DNA from: Candidatus Levyibacteriota bacterium | GTDB lineage: Bacteria; Patescibacteriota; Microgenomatia; Levybacterales; GWA1-39-11 | DNA: 11,943 nt | Direction: 5' to 3' | Assembly (NCBI GenBank): GCA_016204525.1 | Contig: JACQKO010000076.1 | Span: 1 to 11,943 of the forward strand | In this document: positions 5,351 to 11,943 of the stretch, one piece after another | How the letters are laid out: every line of letters begins with the position of its first letter | Position numbering within the stretch: the stretch's first letter is position 1 | The notes under the pieces: generated by a model | What the model was told of the DNA's origin: nothing | The model's database searches: none | What the model saw: only the letters and a program-made list of their open reading frames with translations | Translations under genes and position numbers: made by a program

Positions 5351-8044
5351 TTATTTTGGGCTGAAGATTTCAGAATCAAATACATTAAGGAAAGCCGCTT
5401 TTGAATTCTCCGAGCTCGTCATGCTCCAGTTAATACCGTTATCTTTTGTATTAAACCAGACGACTCCCTTTATCTCCGGATGTTTTTGTATGTAGCTTGC
5501 AAACTCGGAAACCCATTTTGCCTTTGCGCGAGAATTTACAGACGACTCTGCGCTTGCAGTTTCCGTAATCATAATAGGCTTATTTAACTTTTTGAGTTCG
5601 GCAATTGTTTCTGAATAAAGCATTTTTGGAGTTTTCCAAACGTTTTGCTTATAAATTCCCGCCCAGTTGAACGCACTAAATCCTACCCAATCAACATAAT
5701 CGTCTCCCGGATAAAATGTGGCAATATCATGAGAGTATAGAACTCTTTTTTCGTAGTAAATCTCATTTGGGCTCCATACCCAAGTGACATTGGTTGCGCC
5801 AACACTGTCAAATATCTCATGAACATGGCGCCAGGCCACCACATACTCTTGGGGTTTATTAAATGTACTTCCCCATGGATACCAGTTGCCGTTCATTTCA
5901 TGCGCGAAACGGAGCATGACCGGTTTTCGATAAGCTGTTATATCCTGCGCATATTGCCTAATATAATCGTCAAATTTTCCCTCGATAATATTTGAGAGAC
6001 GATACTCCTTCTGGTCAACAATCGCCTCAGACCGATCATATCCTGAAATTGGATCCCATGGTTCCCATGTAATAAGCGGAAGCGAACCGTTTTCTTGGAT
6101 ATTCGTTGCAAAATTCTTATTAAATTTATTTTGTTTGACTCCCCAAGATTGATAAAATCCAACCACCCTAAATTGCTGACTGACCGCTTTTTGTGAAGCA
6201 CGCAGCGCATTTATATCATTGTGTTGATAGAGTGAAATACCAAACAGCACCCCGTCTTGAGGAGCATTTACTTTTCCGGACATTGGAGGCTCGTCCGAAA
6301 GTTTGACCACAGGACTCATGGCCTGAGCAATATTGTGCCACTGTGTATAAATTACGCCTGCGGTTGTTACCATAATTAAAACCGAAACGACGGTAAACGA
6401 ATAGCGGAAAGTTTGATACATTAGTCTGTTCATTTTAATATAAGTCTGAAATCCGTCCCAGTAGATACTTGCCGCAACAGCCGCGAGGGTTACGACGTTA
6501 AAAATCGCCCAAAAACGGAATTGAATTGCCGAATGATTATTGAAAAGACTTGCTACAAATGAAAGCAACAAAACGAGCACAAATGCTAAATGGACATTAA
6601 ATGCCGAGAGAGGAACTAGCTGTTTTTGTCCGGTACTTCCTTTTTGCGTAACCATATATTTAAGTTTTTGACCCGAGATAAATCTGACGAATGCGATAGT
6701 ATAGACCAGATTAGCAGCAAGTCCCAAGAACATTCCCAAAAGTCCAAAAACAGGTTCCCTTTTTGAATCAATATTAAACCTGTGGCCGTATATCTGAATA
6801 ATATTTGCCATAATAAACGGAGGAAATGCGTATTTCACCCACTGTCGTAAATCCATATTTGCCGAGTTGATTCCAAAAATTAAGTAAATTACTGTTAAGA
6901 AAGATCCCACAGCCACTGCAACCCCTGTGAAATAAAAAAGCTGAGCAAAAAAGTAGTTAATCTTGTGCCGAAGCGCAAGCTTGGGTAATATTTTTGGCGT
7001 GTGTTTGAAGAAAATCTCAAAAAGTCCGTAACTCCAGCGTTTTTGCTGATTGAAGTAATCAACCCAGTTGAGCGGCCCCTCACCTCTTGCCAATACCTCG
7101 GGTACAAAAACACCCTTCCAGCCGCGGGCATAAAAATTCATTCCGGTTAAGTGATCCTCAACGATAGTTGGTCCATAACCCCCAATATTATTCATCGCCG
7201 AGACGCGATAAAGATGGCTTGTTCCAATCAGAAAAGGCATATCCGATCCATAAAAACCTTGCTGCATGGGGCCGTGGAAGAAATATGCTTGCTCAGCCGC
7301 TCCTCGCGCTATCCAGTTTTCAGTGTTTTTATAAACCTGAGGCATTCCGACAATTCCTACTTTTGGATCTTTGAAATACCCAAGAGTGCGCTCAAAAAAC
7401 TCAGGTTCAGGAACATGATCCATATCTATTTGAGCAACTATGTCATATTTATGATCATGCTTGTTTCGCCAGGCATTATGGTTTCCGGCTTTAGTCCTTG
7501 CCCGGTAAATCCCCTCTTTTTGGTTGTACTTTTCGATTCCACACCTTGAGAAATGTATTACACCAAGCTTTCTACAGATTCTTCTGACCTCCTGGCTATT
7601 GCCTTCATCAAGCACCCATGTGTCATGTGGATAGCGCACGGCCTTCATTGTTCTGAGAGTTTTCACAAGAAGATCAACAGGCTCTTTTCCAGGAACATAA
7701 CAAGTTAGAAACGCAACTTTTAACCCCTTTTCAGATTTTATAAATTTAGGCTTTGAGGCGAAGAGAAGGGCAAACCAGCCTCCAAGACGAACAACAGGAC
7801 CTATGAAAACTACAAATGAGAGCAGTATAAACAAAAAGATATCAAGTGTATGAAGTGGGGAATTTGCCCAGTTTGAAGGGAGATGATCAATCCTTATCCA
7901 CCATGAGAAATAGCGGTAAAGGAAAAATAAAGCCAGGATAACAAGAGCAATATACGCAACCTTTTCAATTGGCGTAAATATACTTTGTTTGGCTGCAATG
8001 GCCGCCCTCGGCCTAAGTTTTCTAAAAGGCAGAAATTTAAACAT
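5351..8044 (-). CDS. GT2 cellulose-synthase-like polysaccharide synthase fused to a GH26 glycosidase domain
   Basis: An 897-residue membrane enzyme. Two N-terminal membrane segments (about 28-47 and 68-95) precede a processive GT2 domain (about 105-345) with all signature residues: D146 (VLDEGNS), D207xD209 (QIDMDH), E296-D297 (VEDH) and Q333xxR336W337 (QQKRW). Such enzymes polymerise a beta-glycan from a nucleotide sugar and extrude it. Further membrane helices span about 366-455; YMVTQK (463-468) matches the FxVTxK gating loop of bacterial cellulose synthase. Three more helices (483-503, 508-527, 550-568) then place residues 580-897 outside the membrane. That segment is a GH26-type domain: acid/base E716 in FAHEMNGNWYPWG and probable nucleophile E828 in IMITETA. 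The GH26 family includes beta-mannanases and mixed-linkage glucanases, so the polymer may be a mannan, glucomannan or beta-glucan; the sequence does not decide. It has its own strong promoter and no SD. Confidence 0.92.
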   Translation of the reverse strand: MFKFLPFRKLRPRAAIAAKQSIFTPIEKVAYIALVILALFFLYRYFSWWIRIDHLPSNWANSPLHTLDIFLFILLSFVVFIGPVVRLGGWFALLFASKPKFIKSEKGLKVAFLTCYVPGKEPVDLLVKTLRTMKAVRYPHDTWVLDEGNSQEVRRICRKLGVIHFSRCGIEKYNQKEGIYRARTKAGNHNAWRNKHDHKYDIVAQIDMDHVPEPEFFERTLGYFKDPKVGIVGMPQVYKNTENWIARGAAEQAYFFHGPMQQGFYGSDMPFLIGTSHLYRVSAMNNIGGYGPTIVEDHLTGMNFYARGWKGVFVPEVLARGEGPLNWVDYFNQQKRWSYGLFEIFFKHTPKILPKLALRHKINYFFAQLFYFTGVAVAVGSFLTVIYLIFGINSANMDLRQWVKYAFPPFIMANIIQIYGHRFNIDSKREPVFGLLGMFLGLAANLVYTIAFVRFISGQKLKYMVTQKGSTGQKQLVPLSAFNVHLAFVLVLLLSFVASLFNNHSAIQFRFWAIFNVVTLAAVAASIYWDGFQTYIKMNRLMYQTFRYSFTVVSVLIMVTTAGVIYTQWHNIAQAMSPVVKLSDEPPMSGKVNAPQDGVLFGISLYQHNDINALRASQKAVSQQFRVVGFYQSWGVKQNKFNKNFATNIQENGSLPLITWEPWDPISGYDRSEAIVDQKEYRLSNIIEGKFDDYIRQYAQDITAYRKPVMLRFAHEMNGNWYPWGSTFNKPQEYVVAWRHVHEIFDSVGATNVTWVWSPNEIYYEKRVLYSHDIATFYPGDDYVDWVGFSAFNWAGIYKQNVWKTPKMLYSETIAELKKLNKPIMITETASAESSVNSRAKAKWVSEFASYIQKHPEIKGVVWFNTKDNGINWSMTSSENSKAAFLNVFDSEIFSPK

Positions 8045-8062
8045 AAAAAACTATAAGTCGTA

Positions 8063-8091
8063 ATTATACTTTAAAATGGTGTTCCTGTCAA
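8063..8091 (-). promoter_or_regulatory. Consensus sigma-70 promoter for the GT2-GH26 gene
   Basis: On the minus strand TTGACA (8091-8086) is separated by exactly 17 bp from TATAAT (8068-8063): a perfect consensus promoter inside the 58-bp gap between the two GH26 genes. Transcription should begin near 8056, giving a leader of only about 12 nt without an SD. Confidence 0.85.
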
Positions 8092-8102
8092 GTACTATGG
8101 GA

Positions 8103-9227
8103 TTAAAAAGAAGAGAGGTATACGGAGCTTGAAATAGCCTCGGAAAAAGCGTCTTTTGAGGCTGGCGACACTGAAATAAGCCAATTGACGTGCTCTTGGG
8201 TTGTTCTATTCTCGTTATAGACCACAATAGCCTTGATTTGGGGAAAGTTTGAGGGTATTTGGCTTGATAACGCGTCTTTGTACCATGCTGGCTTGTCTCC
8301 GCCTTGATCGGTGGTATTTACCTCTCCAAGCATAAGAGGTTTGGTTGGAGCCACGGCTGTGATAGAGTAATACGAGGTTTCAAATACCGAGCGGAAGCTT
8401 CTCCAACTACTCCAGGACTGGGTTGTACCCCAATTGTACCCGTCAAGCCCGACCCAGTCAACAAAAGCATCTCCAGGGTAAATCTTGCTATAGGCTACAT
8501 TACCTCCCTCATTGGGGCAGAAAACAAATAGGACATTGATCGCGCCCTCGCCATAAAGCACGTCATGAACGTGACGCCAGGCATCGATAAAGTCGGAGTT
8601 TAAACTGCCAGTTCGCTGGATCTCCCACTCCATTGATGGAACATTCATTTCCCAGGCGAACCGAAAGAAAATTGGTTTTCCGAATGCTTTTAAATTGCGG
8701 CCCAAGGAGCGCAGGAAATCATCGCAATTTCCCTGGGCAATAGCTCGGTAAAGCGACATTCCATTTGCCTTGCACCGGTCAAAAAAATATGGATTTGCCG
8801 AGATCATAGGACGCCATCCGTTCGAGCTTATGGTTTGGAGTTCGTTAAGCACTGCGGAAGAGTCGAGGGTATGCCACCCACGATAGTAGTGTGCAATAGC
8901 CACTTTTTTTCCAATTTCATTTTCTATACTTTTGAGTGCTTCCGGATGAAGTGTATTGTTCGCCGCATCAAAAAATCCCTGCTGCCAAATTCCAAAGTAA
9001 ACGGTTCGCCCAACTGGTATTTTTGTTGGTGTTGGGGTGGATTGTTTTTTTGCAGGGCGCACAGCATTTGCGGTTGTTATTCCACGGACTTTTTGCCCAG
9101 TAATACCGGTAATTCCGTTATTTTTATCGTTTTCTTGAGAAAAAATAAAACTTATTGCTACGAGAAAAATTAGAATTCCGAGTGCAAGGCTTAAATATTT
9201 AATCTTTTTAAAGCCTTTAAAACTCAC
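8103..9227 (-). CDS. Membrane-anchored GH26-like glycosidase
   Basis: A 374-residue protein with a positively charged N-terminus and one hydrophobic segment (about 11-29), an uncleaved signal anchor or signal peptide, then a Thr/Pro-rich spacer (STPTPT, 63-68) and a GH26-fold (TIM-barrel, clan GH-A) domain from about 74 to 372. Acid/base candidate is E193 in FRFAWEMN; nucleophile candidate is E302 in LMLGEVNTT. Other shared landmarks with the fused GH26 domain next door are AWRHVHD (216-222), CPNE (237-240) and YPGDAFVDWVG (250-260), so the two domains are paralogous. The canonical HEMNG-WYPW pattern is altered: the residue before E193 is Trp instead of His and the WYPW element is missing, suggesting a different substrate subsite. 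Start is GTG at 9227; the ATG two bases upstream is out of frame and stops immediately. The gene lies 58 bp upstream of the synthase on the same strand. Confidence 0.85.
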   Translation of the reverse strand: MSFKGFKKIKYLSLALGILIFLVAISFIFSQENDKNNGITGITGQKVRGITTANAVRPAKKQSTPTPTKIPVGRTVYFGIWQQGFFDAANNTLHPEALKSIENEIGKKVAIAHYYRGWHTLDSSAVLNELQTISSNGWRPMISANPYFFDRCKANGMSLYRAIAQGNCDDFLRSLGRNLKAFGKPIFFRFAWEMNVPSMEWEIQRTGSLNSDFIDAWRHVHDVLYGEGAINVLFVFCPNEGGNVAYSKIYPGDAFVDWVGLDGYNWGTTQSWSSWRSFRSVFETSYYSITAVAPTKPLMLGEVNTTDQGGDKPAWYKDALSSQIPSNFPQIKAIVVYNENRTTQEHVNWLISVSPASKDAFSEAISSSVYLSSF

Positions 9228-9233
9228 ATAGTT

Positions 9234-9263
9234 AAGATAAGACTTAAAGCTTTATTTTGTCAA
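9234..9263 (-). promoter_or_regulatory. Predicted promoter for the GH26-like gene, leaderless
   Basis: On the minus strand TTGACA (9263-9258) lies 18 bp before TATCTT (9239-9234, four of six matches to TATAAT). Only six bases separate the -10 from the GTG start at 9227, so transcription is expected to begin at or next to the start codon. Confidence 0.6.
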
Positions 9264-9271
9264 CTGCATCA

Positions 9272-9289
9272 AACTATAACGCTATAGTT
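9272..9289. promoter_or_regulatory. 7-bp inverted repeat, possible operator
   Basis: AACTATA-ACGC-TATAGTT is a perfect inverted repeat centred about 20 bp upstream of the -35 of the GH26-like gene, inside the divergent intergenic region. TATAGTTCC, its right arm plus two bases, recurs at 9392-9400 before the ACT gene. Position suggests a regulator site, but a 7-mer of this AT content is expected to recur by chance. Confidence 0.25.
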
Positions 9290-9323
9290 CCTTTTTCAAA
9301 AGTTCGGGTTCTCTTTGAAAAGG
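9290..9323. promoter_or_regulatory. Imperfect stem-loop in the divergent region
   Basis: CCTTTTTCAAA (9290-9300) can pair with TTTGAAAAGG (9314-9323) with one bulged T, enclosing a 13-base loop. No U-tract follows. Function unknown; the rest of the 205-bp intergenic region is AT-rich with weak -10-like boxes such as TATAAA (9363) and TATAGT (9392). Confidence 0.35.
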
Positions 9324-9393
9324 ACTTTAAGAGCTCCTAAATTTTCATAAACTTTTAAAATCTATAAAATATGTTAAAATTGAAACATGATTA

Positions 9394-9421
9394 TAGTTCC
9401 CCTCGACTACGCTCGGGATCT
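9394..9421. repeat. CTCGACTACGCTCGGG-type interspersed repeat
   Basis: The GC-rich block CCCCTCGACTACGCTCGGG (9399-9417) lies in otherwise AT-rich DNA just before the ACT-domain gene. I recognise closely similar strings as dispersed intergenic repeats in many uncultured bacterial genomes, from memory only. Its self-complementarity is weak (CCC/GGG ends). It would lie in the leader of the gene starting at 9433. Confidence 0.5.
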
Positions 9422-9432
9422 GTATCTGTAGT

Positions 9433-10077
9433 ATGATTACGGTGCCTGAGGCTACTAAAAAAATTGTTGAGCGATCAAGATATCTTTCGGAGGCTATTTC
9501 GAAGGGAATAATAAACTATTCTTCTTTGGCTCGATATATAAAGCCTGAGCTTGAGCAGATGCTTTTGAAAAAAATAAGCACTGCGTCAGTTATTATGGCG
9601 CTAAATAGGCTCGAATCCAGCTTTCAGCCCAAGTTTCGACAAAGTAACATTTTCAAGACGCCACCTGAAATTACCGTCCGCTCAAATCTAATTTTTGCGG
9701 CCCTTCCTAATAATGAGATTCAAGGCCTTTCTGTACTTATATCCCGAGACGCAAATTCAAGGTCATTTTTCCTCAAAAATCAAGGAGTTCATGAATCCTC
9801 ACTGATATTAAGTCAAGATTTGTTCGAAAAATACAAAACCGCAATCGAGGACAAGAATCCGCTAATCCTTGAGGATAAAGTTTCGGCCATTACAATTTAT
9901 TTACCTGATGAAGCACTAAAGACCTCCGGAATCTATTATTTCTTCTTAAAATCCCTTGCCTGGGAGGGAATAAACATACTCGAATTAATTTCAACACCGT
10001 CGGAGCTAAGTATAGTTGTTGATAACCAAGATACCGAACGCACCTTCGCAATCATAAAATCACTCTTCACTTCTTAA
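9433..10077 (+). CDS. ACT-domain-containing protein of unknown function
   Basis: A 214-residue soluble protein. The C-terminal part (about 149-212) looks like an ACT domain of the aspartokinase type: a strand (VSAITIYLP), then SGIYYFFLKSLAWEGINILELISTPS (given here by position 165-190, with the helix and the turn ELSIVVDNQDTERTF after it), the pattern that usually binds a small regulatory ligand such as an amino acid. The N-terminal part (about 5-62) is helical, with YLSEAISKGIINYSSLARYI hinting at a helix-turn-helix. A middle part (80-140) is also strand-rich and may be a second, divergent ACT-like unit. No kinase or other catalytic domain is present, so a regulatory role is plausible but unproven. 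It starts with ATG and has no SD. Its last 11 bases overlap the 3' end of the convergent DUF2079 gene. Confidence 0.75.
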   Translation: MITVPEATKKIVERSRYLSEAISKGIINYSSLARYIKPELEQMLLKKISTASVIMALNRLESSFQPKFRQSNIFKTPPEITVRSNLIFAALPNNEIQGLSVLISRDANSRSFFLKNQGVHESSLILSQDLFEKYKTAIEDKNPLILEDKVSAITIYLPDEALKTSGIYYFFLKSLAWEGINILELISTPSELSIVVDNQDTERTFAIIKSLFTS

Positions 10078-11509
10078 CTTTGTAGAGATAGGCGGTTCCA
10101 ATTTTCTTTTCAAGTTTTATTTTTCCAAGTTTTTCCATATTTTCAACTGCCTCGTGGAAGTTTTGGGGACTTTCAAGAAGCTGAGTGAGAGTTTGCTGCT
10201 CGCTTGAATTAATTACAATATATTTGGCTTCCACCGGAAAATCTAGCCACCAACACAATTTTCTACCACAAGGATTTCCTTTAATTTCATGTTCTCTAGG
10301 ATAAATTAAGTAAATTTGACTTCTATGAGAAAGGTGGGGAACTATATTTTGCGTTGAGGCTATGCTCATATTTTTTGGTATCATTGCAGTTAGCTTTCTA
10401 TTGTCTTCCATCCATTTTTCACTTTGCCAGTATATAGGTTTTGATAATTTATTTAGAGCAAAATGAAATTTATATTGCAGGAGCAAAGCTACAACTACCA
10501 TGAATATAGCAATAAATTCTGGCTTAATTTTTCGCTTCAATAAATTAATTGCGTCTAGTGTCCCAAGTAATAAAAACGGTGCGAGCATTGCACGATGGTG
10601 CATAAACGGACTCCACATTCGGGCAAATGCCTCCCCCGTTAGAAAATATTGCGATAGATCAAGCAAAACTGCAAATATTGCCCCAGGGGAAAGCATCGGT
10701 AAAAATGAAAACCAGGAAAACGAATAAAGCCACACCAATTGTTTTTCGTTGCTATTGAAAAGGTTCGTGATTAAATTAAACGGGTTTAAATCGATTTGAG
10801 GCGCGTATTCAAATCCTACTGGCGATAGAGACCGAGTGATTAAAATGGCGACGAAACTTGCTAAAAATCCTCCAAGTATGAATTTTATAGCGATTTTTCG
10901 ATATTGTTTCTGATTTATATAAATTAATCCTAAAGATGCAAGTGCAATTCCCATGTTCTCCTGTGTAAAAAGTAATAGAGAAATTGTGCCAATAAGCAAT
11001 TTCCATCTTTTTGATTCGAGAAAATATAAAAGCCAAGGGATTAGACCAACGCCTATTGCAACAGGATGGAAGTCGAAAAATACCATAAATTGTATTCCGT
11101 AAAAAAGGCTGTAGACGAACGTTAAGCACAGTGCTGTAAAAGAAGAATAGCCTCGATTTTTAACTAGGAGAAAAACAGGGAGCGCAGAAAGGCTAACCCA
11201 AAATGCTTGGAATATTAGTAACATTCTTGGATCGTTCCAAATCCAGAATAAAGGTGCCAAGATTGGTAAGGTTAGAGCAAGATGGTCTCCTAAGATAAAC
11301 CTATTCTTAATTGTATTGTAAGGAGCTTGAAATTGAGAGTATTTCCATACAGATTGATCATAAAGGCCAAGATCAAATGCGCCCGATTGGAAGTTGTTAT
11401 GTCGCACAATGGAAAGCGCTGAATAGAGCATCGCCAAAACAACAATCCAAGCAATTAATAGTTTGAAAGAATATTTTTCGAAGAACAAACCAATCTTTTT
11501 GGTTATCAT
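10067..11509 (-). CDS. DUF2079 family polytopic membrane protein (GT-C-like)
   Basis: A 480-residue membrane protein with roughly ten hydrophobic helices (first about 16-34, last about 332-348) and a C-terminal soluble part (about 360-480). DUF2079 landmarks are FDLGLYDQSVW (45-55), GDHLALTLPI (74-83), FDFHPVAIG (145-153), PFMHHRAML (301-309) and, in the soluble part, STQNIVPHLSHR (385-396). The family is thought to have the fold of GT-C, lipid-linked sugar transferases; acidic residues D46, D75 and D146 lie in the extracytoplasmic loops expected to hold the active site. Substrate is unknown. It starts 8 bp after the permease fragment upstream on the same strand, so the two probably form an operon. 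No SD precedes its ATG. It overlaps the convergent ACT gene by 11 bp and shows no terminator there. Confidence 0.85.
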   Translation of the reverse strand: MITKKIGLFFEKYSFKLLIAWIVVLAMLYSALSIVRHNNFQSGAFDLGLYDQSVWKYSQFQAPYNTIKNRFILGDHLALTLPILAPLFWIWNDPRMLLIFQAFWVSLSALPVFLLVKNRGYSSFTALCLTFVYSLFYGIQFMVFFDFHPVAIGVGLIPWLLYFLESKRWKLLIGTISLLLFTQENMGIALASLGLIYINQKQYRKIAIKFILGGFLASFVAILITRSLSPVGFEYAPQIDLNPFNLITNLFNSNEKQLVWLYSFSWFSFLPMLSPGAIFAVLLDLSQYFLTGEAFARMWSPFMHHRAMLAPFLLLGTLDAINLLKRKIKPEFIAIFMVVVALLLQYKFHFALNKLSKPIYWQSEKWMEDNRKLTAMIPKNMSIASTQNIVPHLSHRSQIYLIYPREHEIKGNPCGRKLCWWLDFPVEAKYIVINSSEQQTLTQLLESPQNFHEAVENMEKLGKIKLEKKIGTAYLYKVKK

Positions 11510-11517
11510 AGCTTGTC

Positions 11518-11943
11518 TTAAAACTTAAATCCGAAAAATCCGCCTAGGAGTCTAAAAAGAGTTAAAATAGTTATTATTATCAAAAGGCTCTTAATATAGT
11601 TCTCGCCCTTTTTAATTGCTATTCCGATTCCAATCCAACTTCCGATCGCATAGCCTAATCCTAAACTTAAAGCAAAGGGGTAATTTATTACATTGTTTTG
11701 TATAAATACAATTGTACTTGCCAAAGACATAAAAAATCCGATAACTCTTGCCATTGCCGCGCTTTTCATAAAAGAAAATCCTAAAAGCACCAAAACTACA
11801 ATACTGAAAAAGCCGAATCCCGCACCAAAGAACCCCCCATAAATAGCAATCAGAAAAATCGATAACGCTGCTAAAACAAAGTTTTTGTGTGTAAGATTTT
11901 TTTCTTTAATCTTAAATTTATCTTTATTGAATAGTATCAAAAA
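11518..11943 (-). CDS. TauE/SafE-type permease, C-terminal half (runs off the window)
   Basis: The frame is open to the window edge. The visible 141 residues match the second half of TauE/SafE (TSUP) transporters, which export sulfite, sulfoacetate or related anions: a linker rich in Lys, the signature YGGFFGAGFGFFSI, AARVIG-like AMARVIGFFMS, then GLGYAIGSWIGIGIAIKKG and a last helix before GGFFGFKF. About four membrane segments are visible. Family members have about 250 residues in two related halves, so the first half should lie beyond 11943. The TTG at 11940 is unlikely to be the true start. Substrate cannot be told from this half. The DUF2079 gene follows after 8 bp. Confidence 0.8.
   Translation of the reverse strand, partial: FLILFNKDKFKIKEKNLTHKNFVLAALSIFLIAIYGGFFGAGFGFFSIVVLVLLGFSFMKSAAMARVIGFFMSLASTIVFIQNNVINYPFALSLGLGYAIGSWIGIGIAIKKGENYIKSLLIIITILTLFRLLGGFFGFKF

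Noticed and set aside
7151..7549. 132-codon plus-strand frame opposite the GT2 domain
   Set aside because: Antisense shadow of the catalytic GT2 region, with no start signal or protein-like composition.
8835..9173. 112-codon plus-strand frame opposite the GH26-like gene
   Set aside because: It lies wholly antisense to a gene with clear family motifs and has no recognisable features; it is a shadow frame.
8049..9398. Shared heptamer TATAGTT in the GT2-GH26 leader and the divergent region as a common operator
   Set aside because: In DNA this AT-rich a 7-mer of this composition is expected several times in the window by chance; only the inverted pair at 9272-9289 is kept, with low confidence.
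11518..11940. A complete half-size TauE/SafE protein starting at the TTG at 11940
   Set aside because: The frame stays open to the window edge and only the second half of the family is present, so truncation by the window is the simpler explanation.

Overview
This is an AT-rich bacterial window of about 11.9 kb with nine chromosomal genes or gene fragments. There are no rRNA or tRNA genes, transposases or CRISPR arrays. The gene style suggests a Candidate Phyla Radiation (Patescibacteria) genome, perhaps Microgenomates. Signs are a SecA with a lengthened SEC-C motif, a DUF2079 membrane protein, almost no Shine-Dalgarno (SD) sequences, and short GC-rich interspersed palindromes of the kind I associate with such genomes. 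This placement is an inference. All reading frames are consistent with the standard bacterial code, with TGA as stop, so the recoded Gracilibacteria/Absconditabacteria are unlikely.

Layout. (1) Positions 1-1924, plus strand, are housekeeping: the last 25 codons of an unidentified gene, which overlaps an ITPase/RdgB-type nucleotide-pool cleaning enzyme, then serS. (2) Positions 1925-2397 are a dense regulatory stretch before secA. They hold short direct repeats, a possible promoter, a GC-rich repeat hairpin, two mutually exclusive hairpins, an extended SD in front of a 12-codon Arg/Lys-rich ORF, a strong intrinsic terminator, an extended -10 promoter and a long hairpin repeat in the presumed secA leader. 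(3) secA occupies 2398-5172. A heptanucleotide tandem repeat encodes the linker to its zinc-binding tail. (4) Positions 5351-9227, minus strand, hold two envelope polysaccharide genes: a membrane-anchored GH26-like glycosidase and, downstream, a processive GT2 synthase fused to an apparently extracytoplasmic GH26 domain. Each has its own TTGACA-type promoter. (5) A divergent region leads to an ACT-domain protein at 9433-10077. It overlaps tail-to-tail with a DUF2079 GT-C-like membrane protein, and the C-terminal half of a TauE/SafE permease lies upstream of that on the minus strand, running off the window.

How the genes fit together. The 5351-9227 block looks like a small surface-polysaccharide unit: a cellulose-synthase-like enzyme would make and extrude a beta-glycan, and two GH26-fold domains outside the membrane could trim or modify it. 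DUF2079 may also serve the cell surface. The most unusual features are the GT2-GH26 fusion with its GH26 partner, the 12-codon ORF with the only near-perfect SD in the window, and the frameshift-prone repeat inside secA. Several genes appear to be transcribed from promoters placed so close to the start codon that the mRNA would be leaderless or nearly so.
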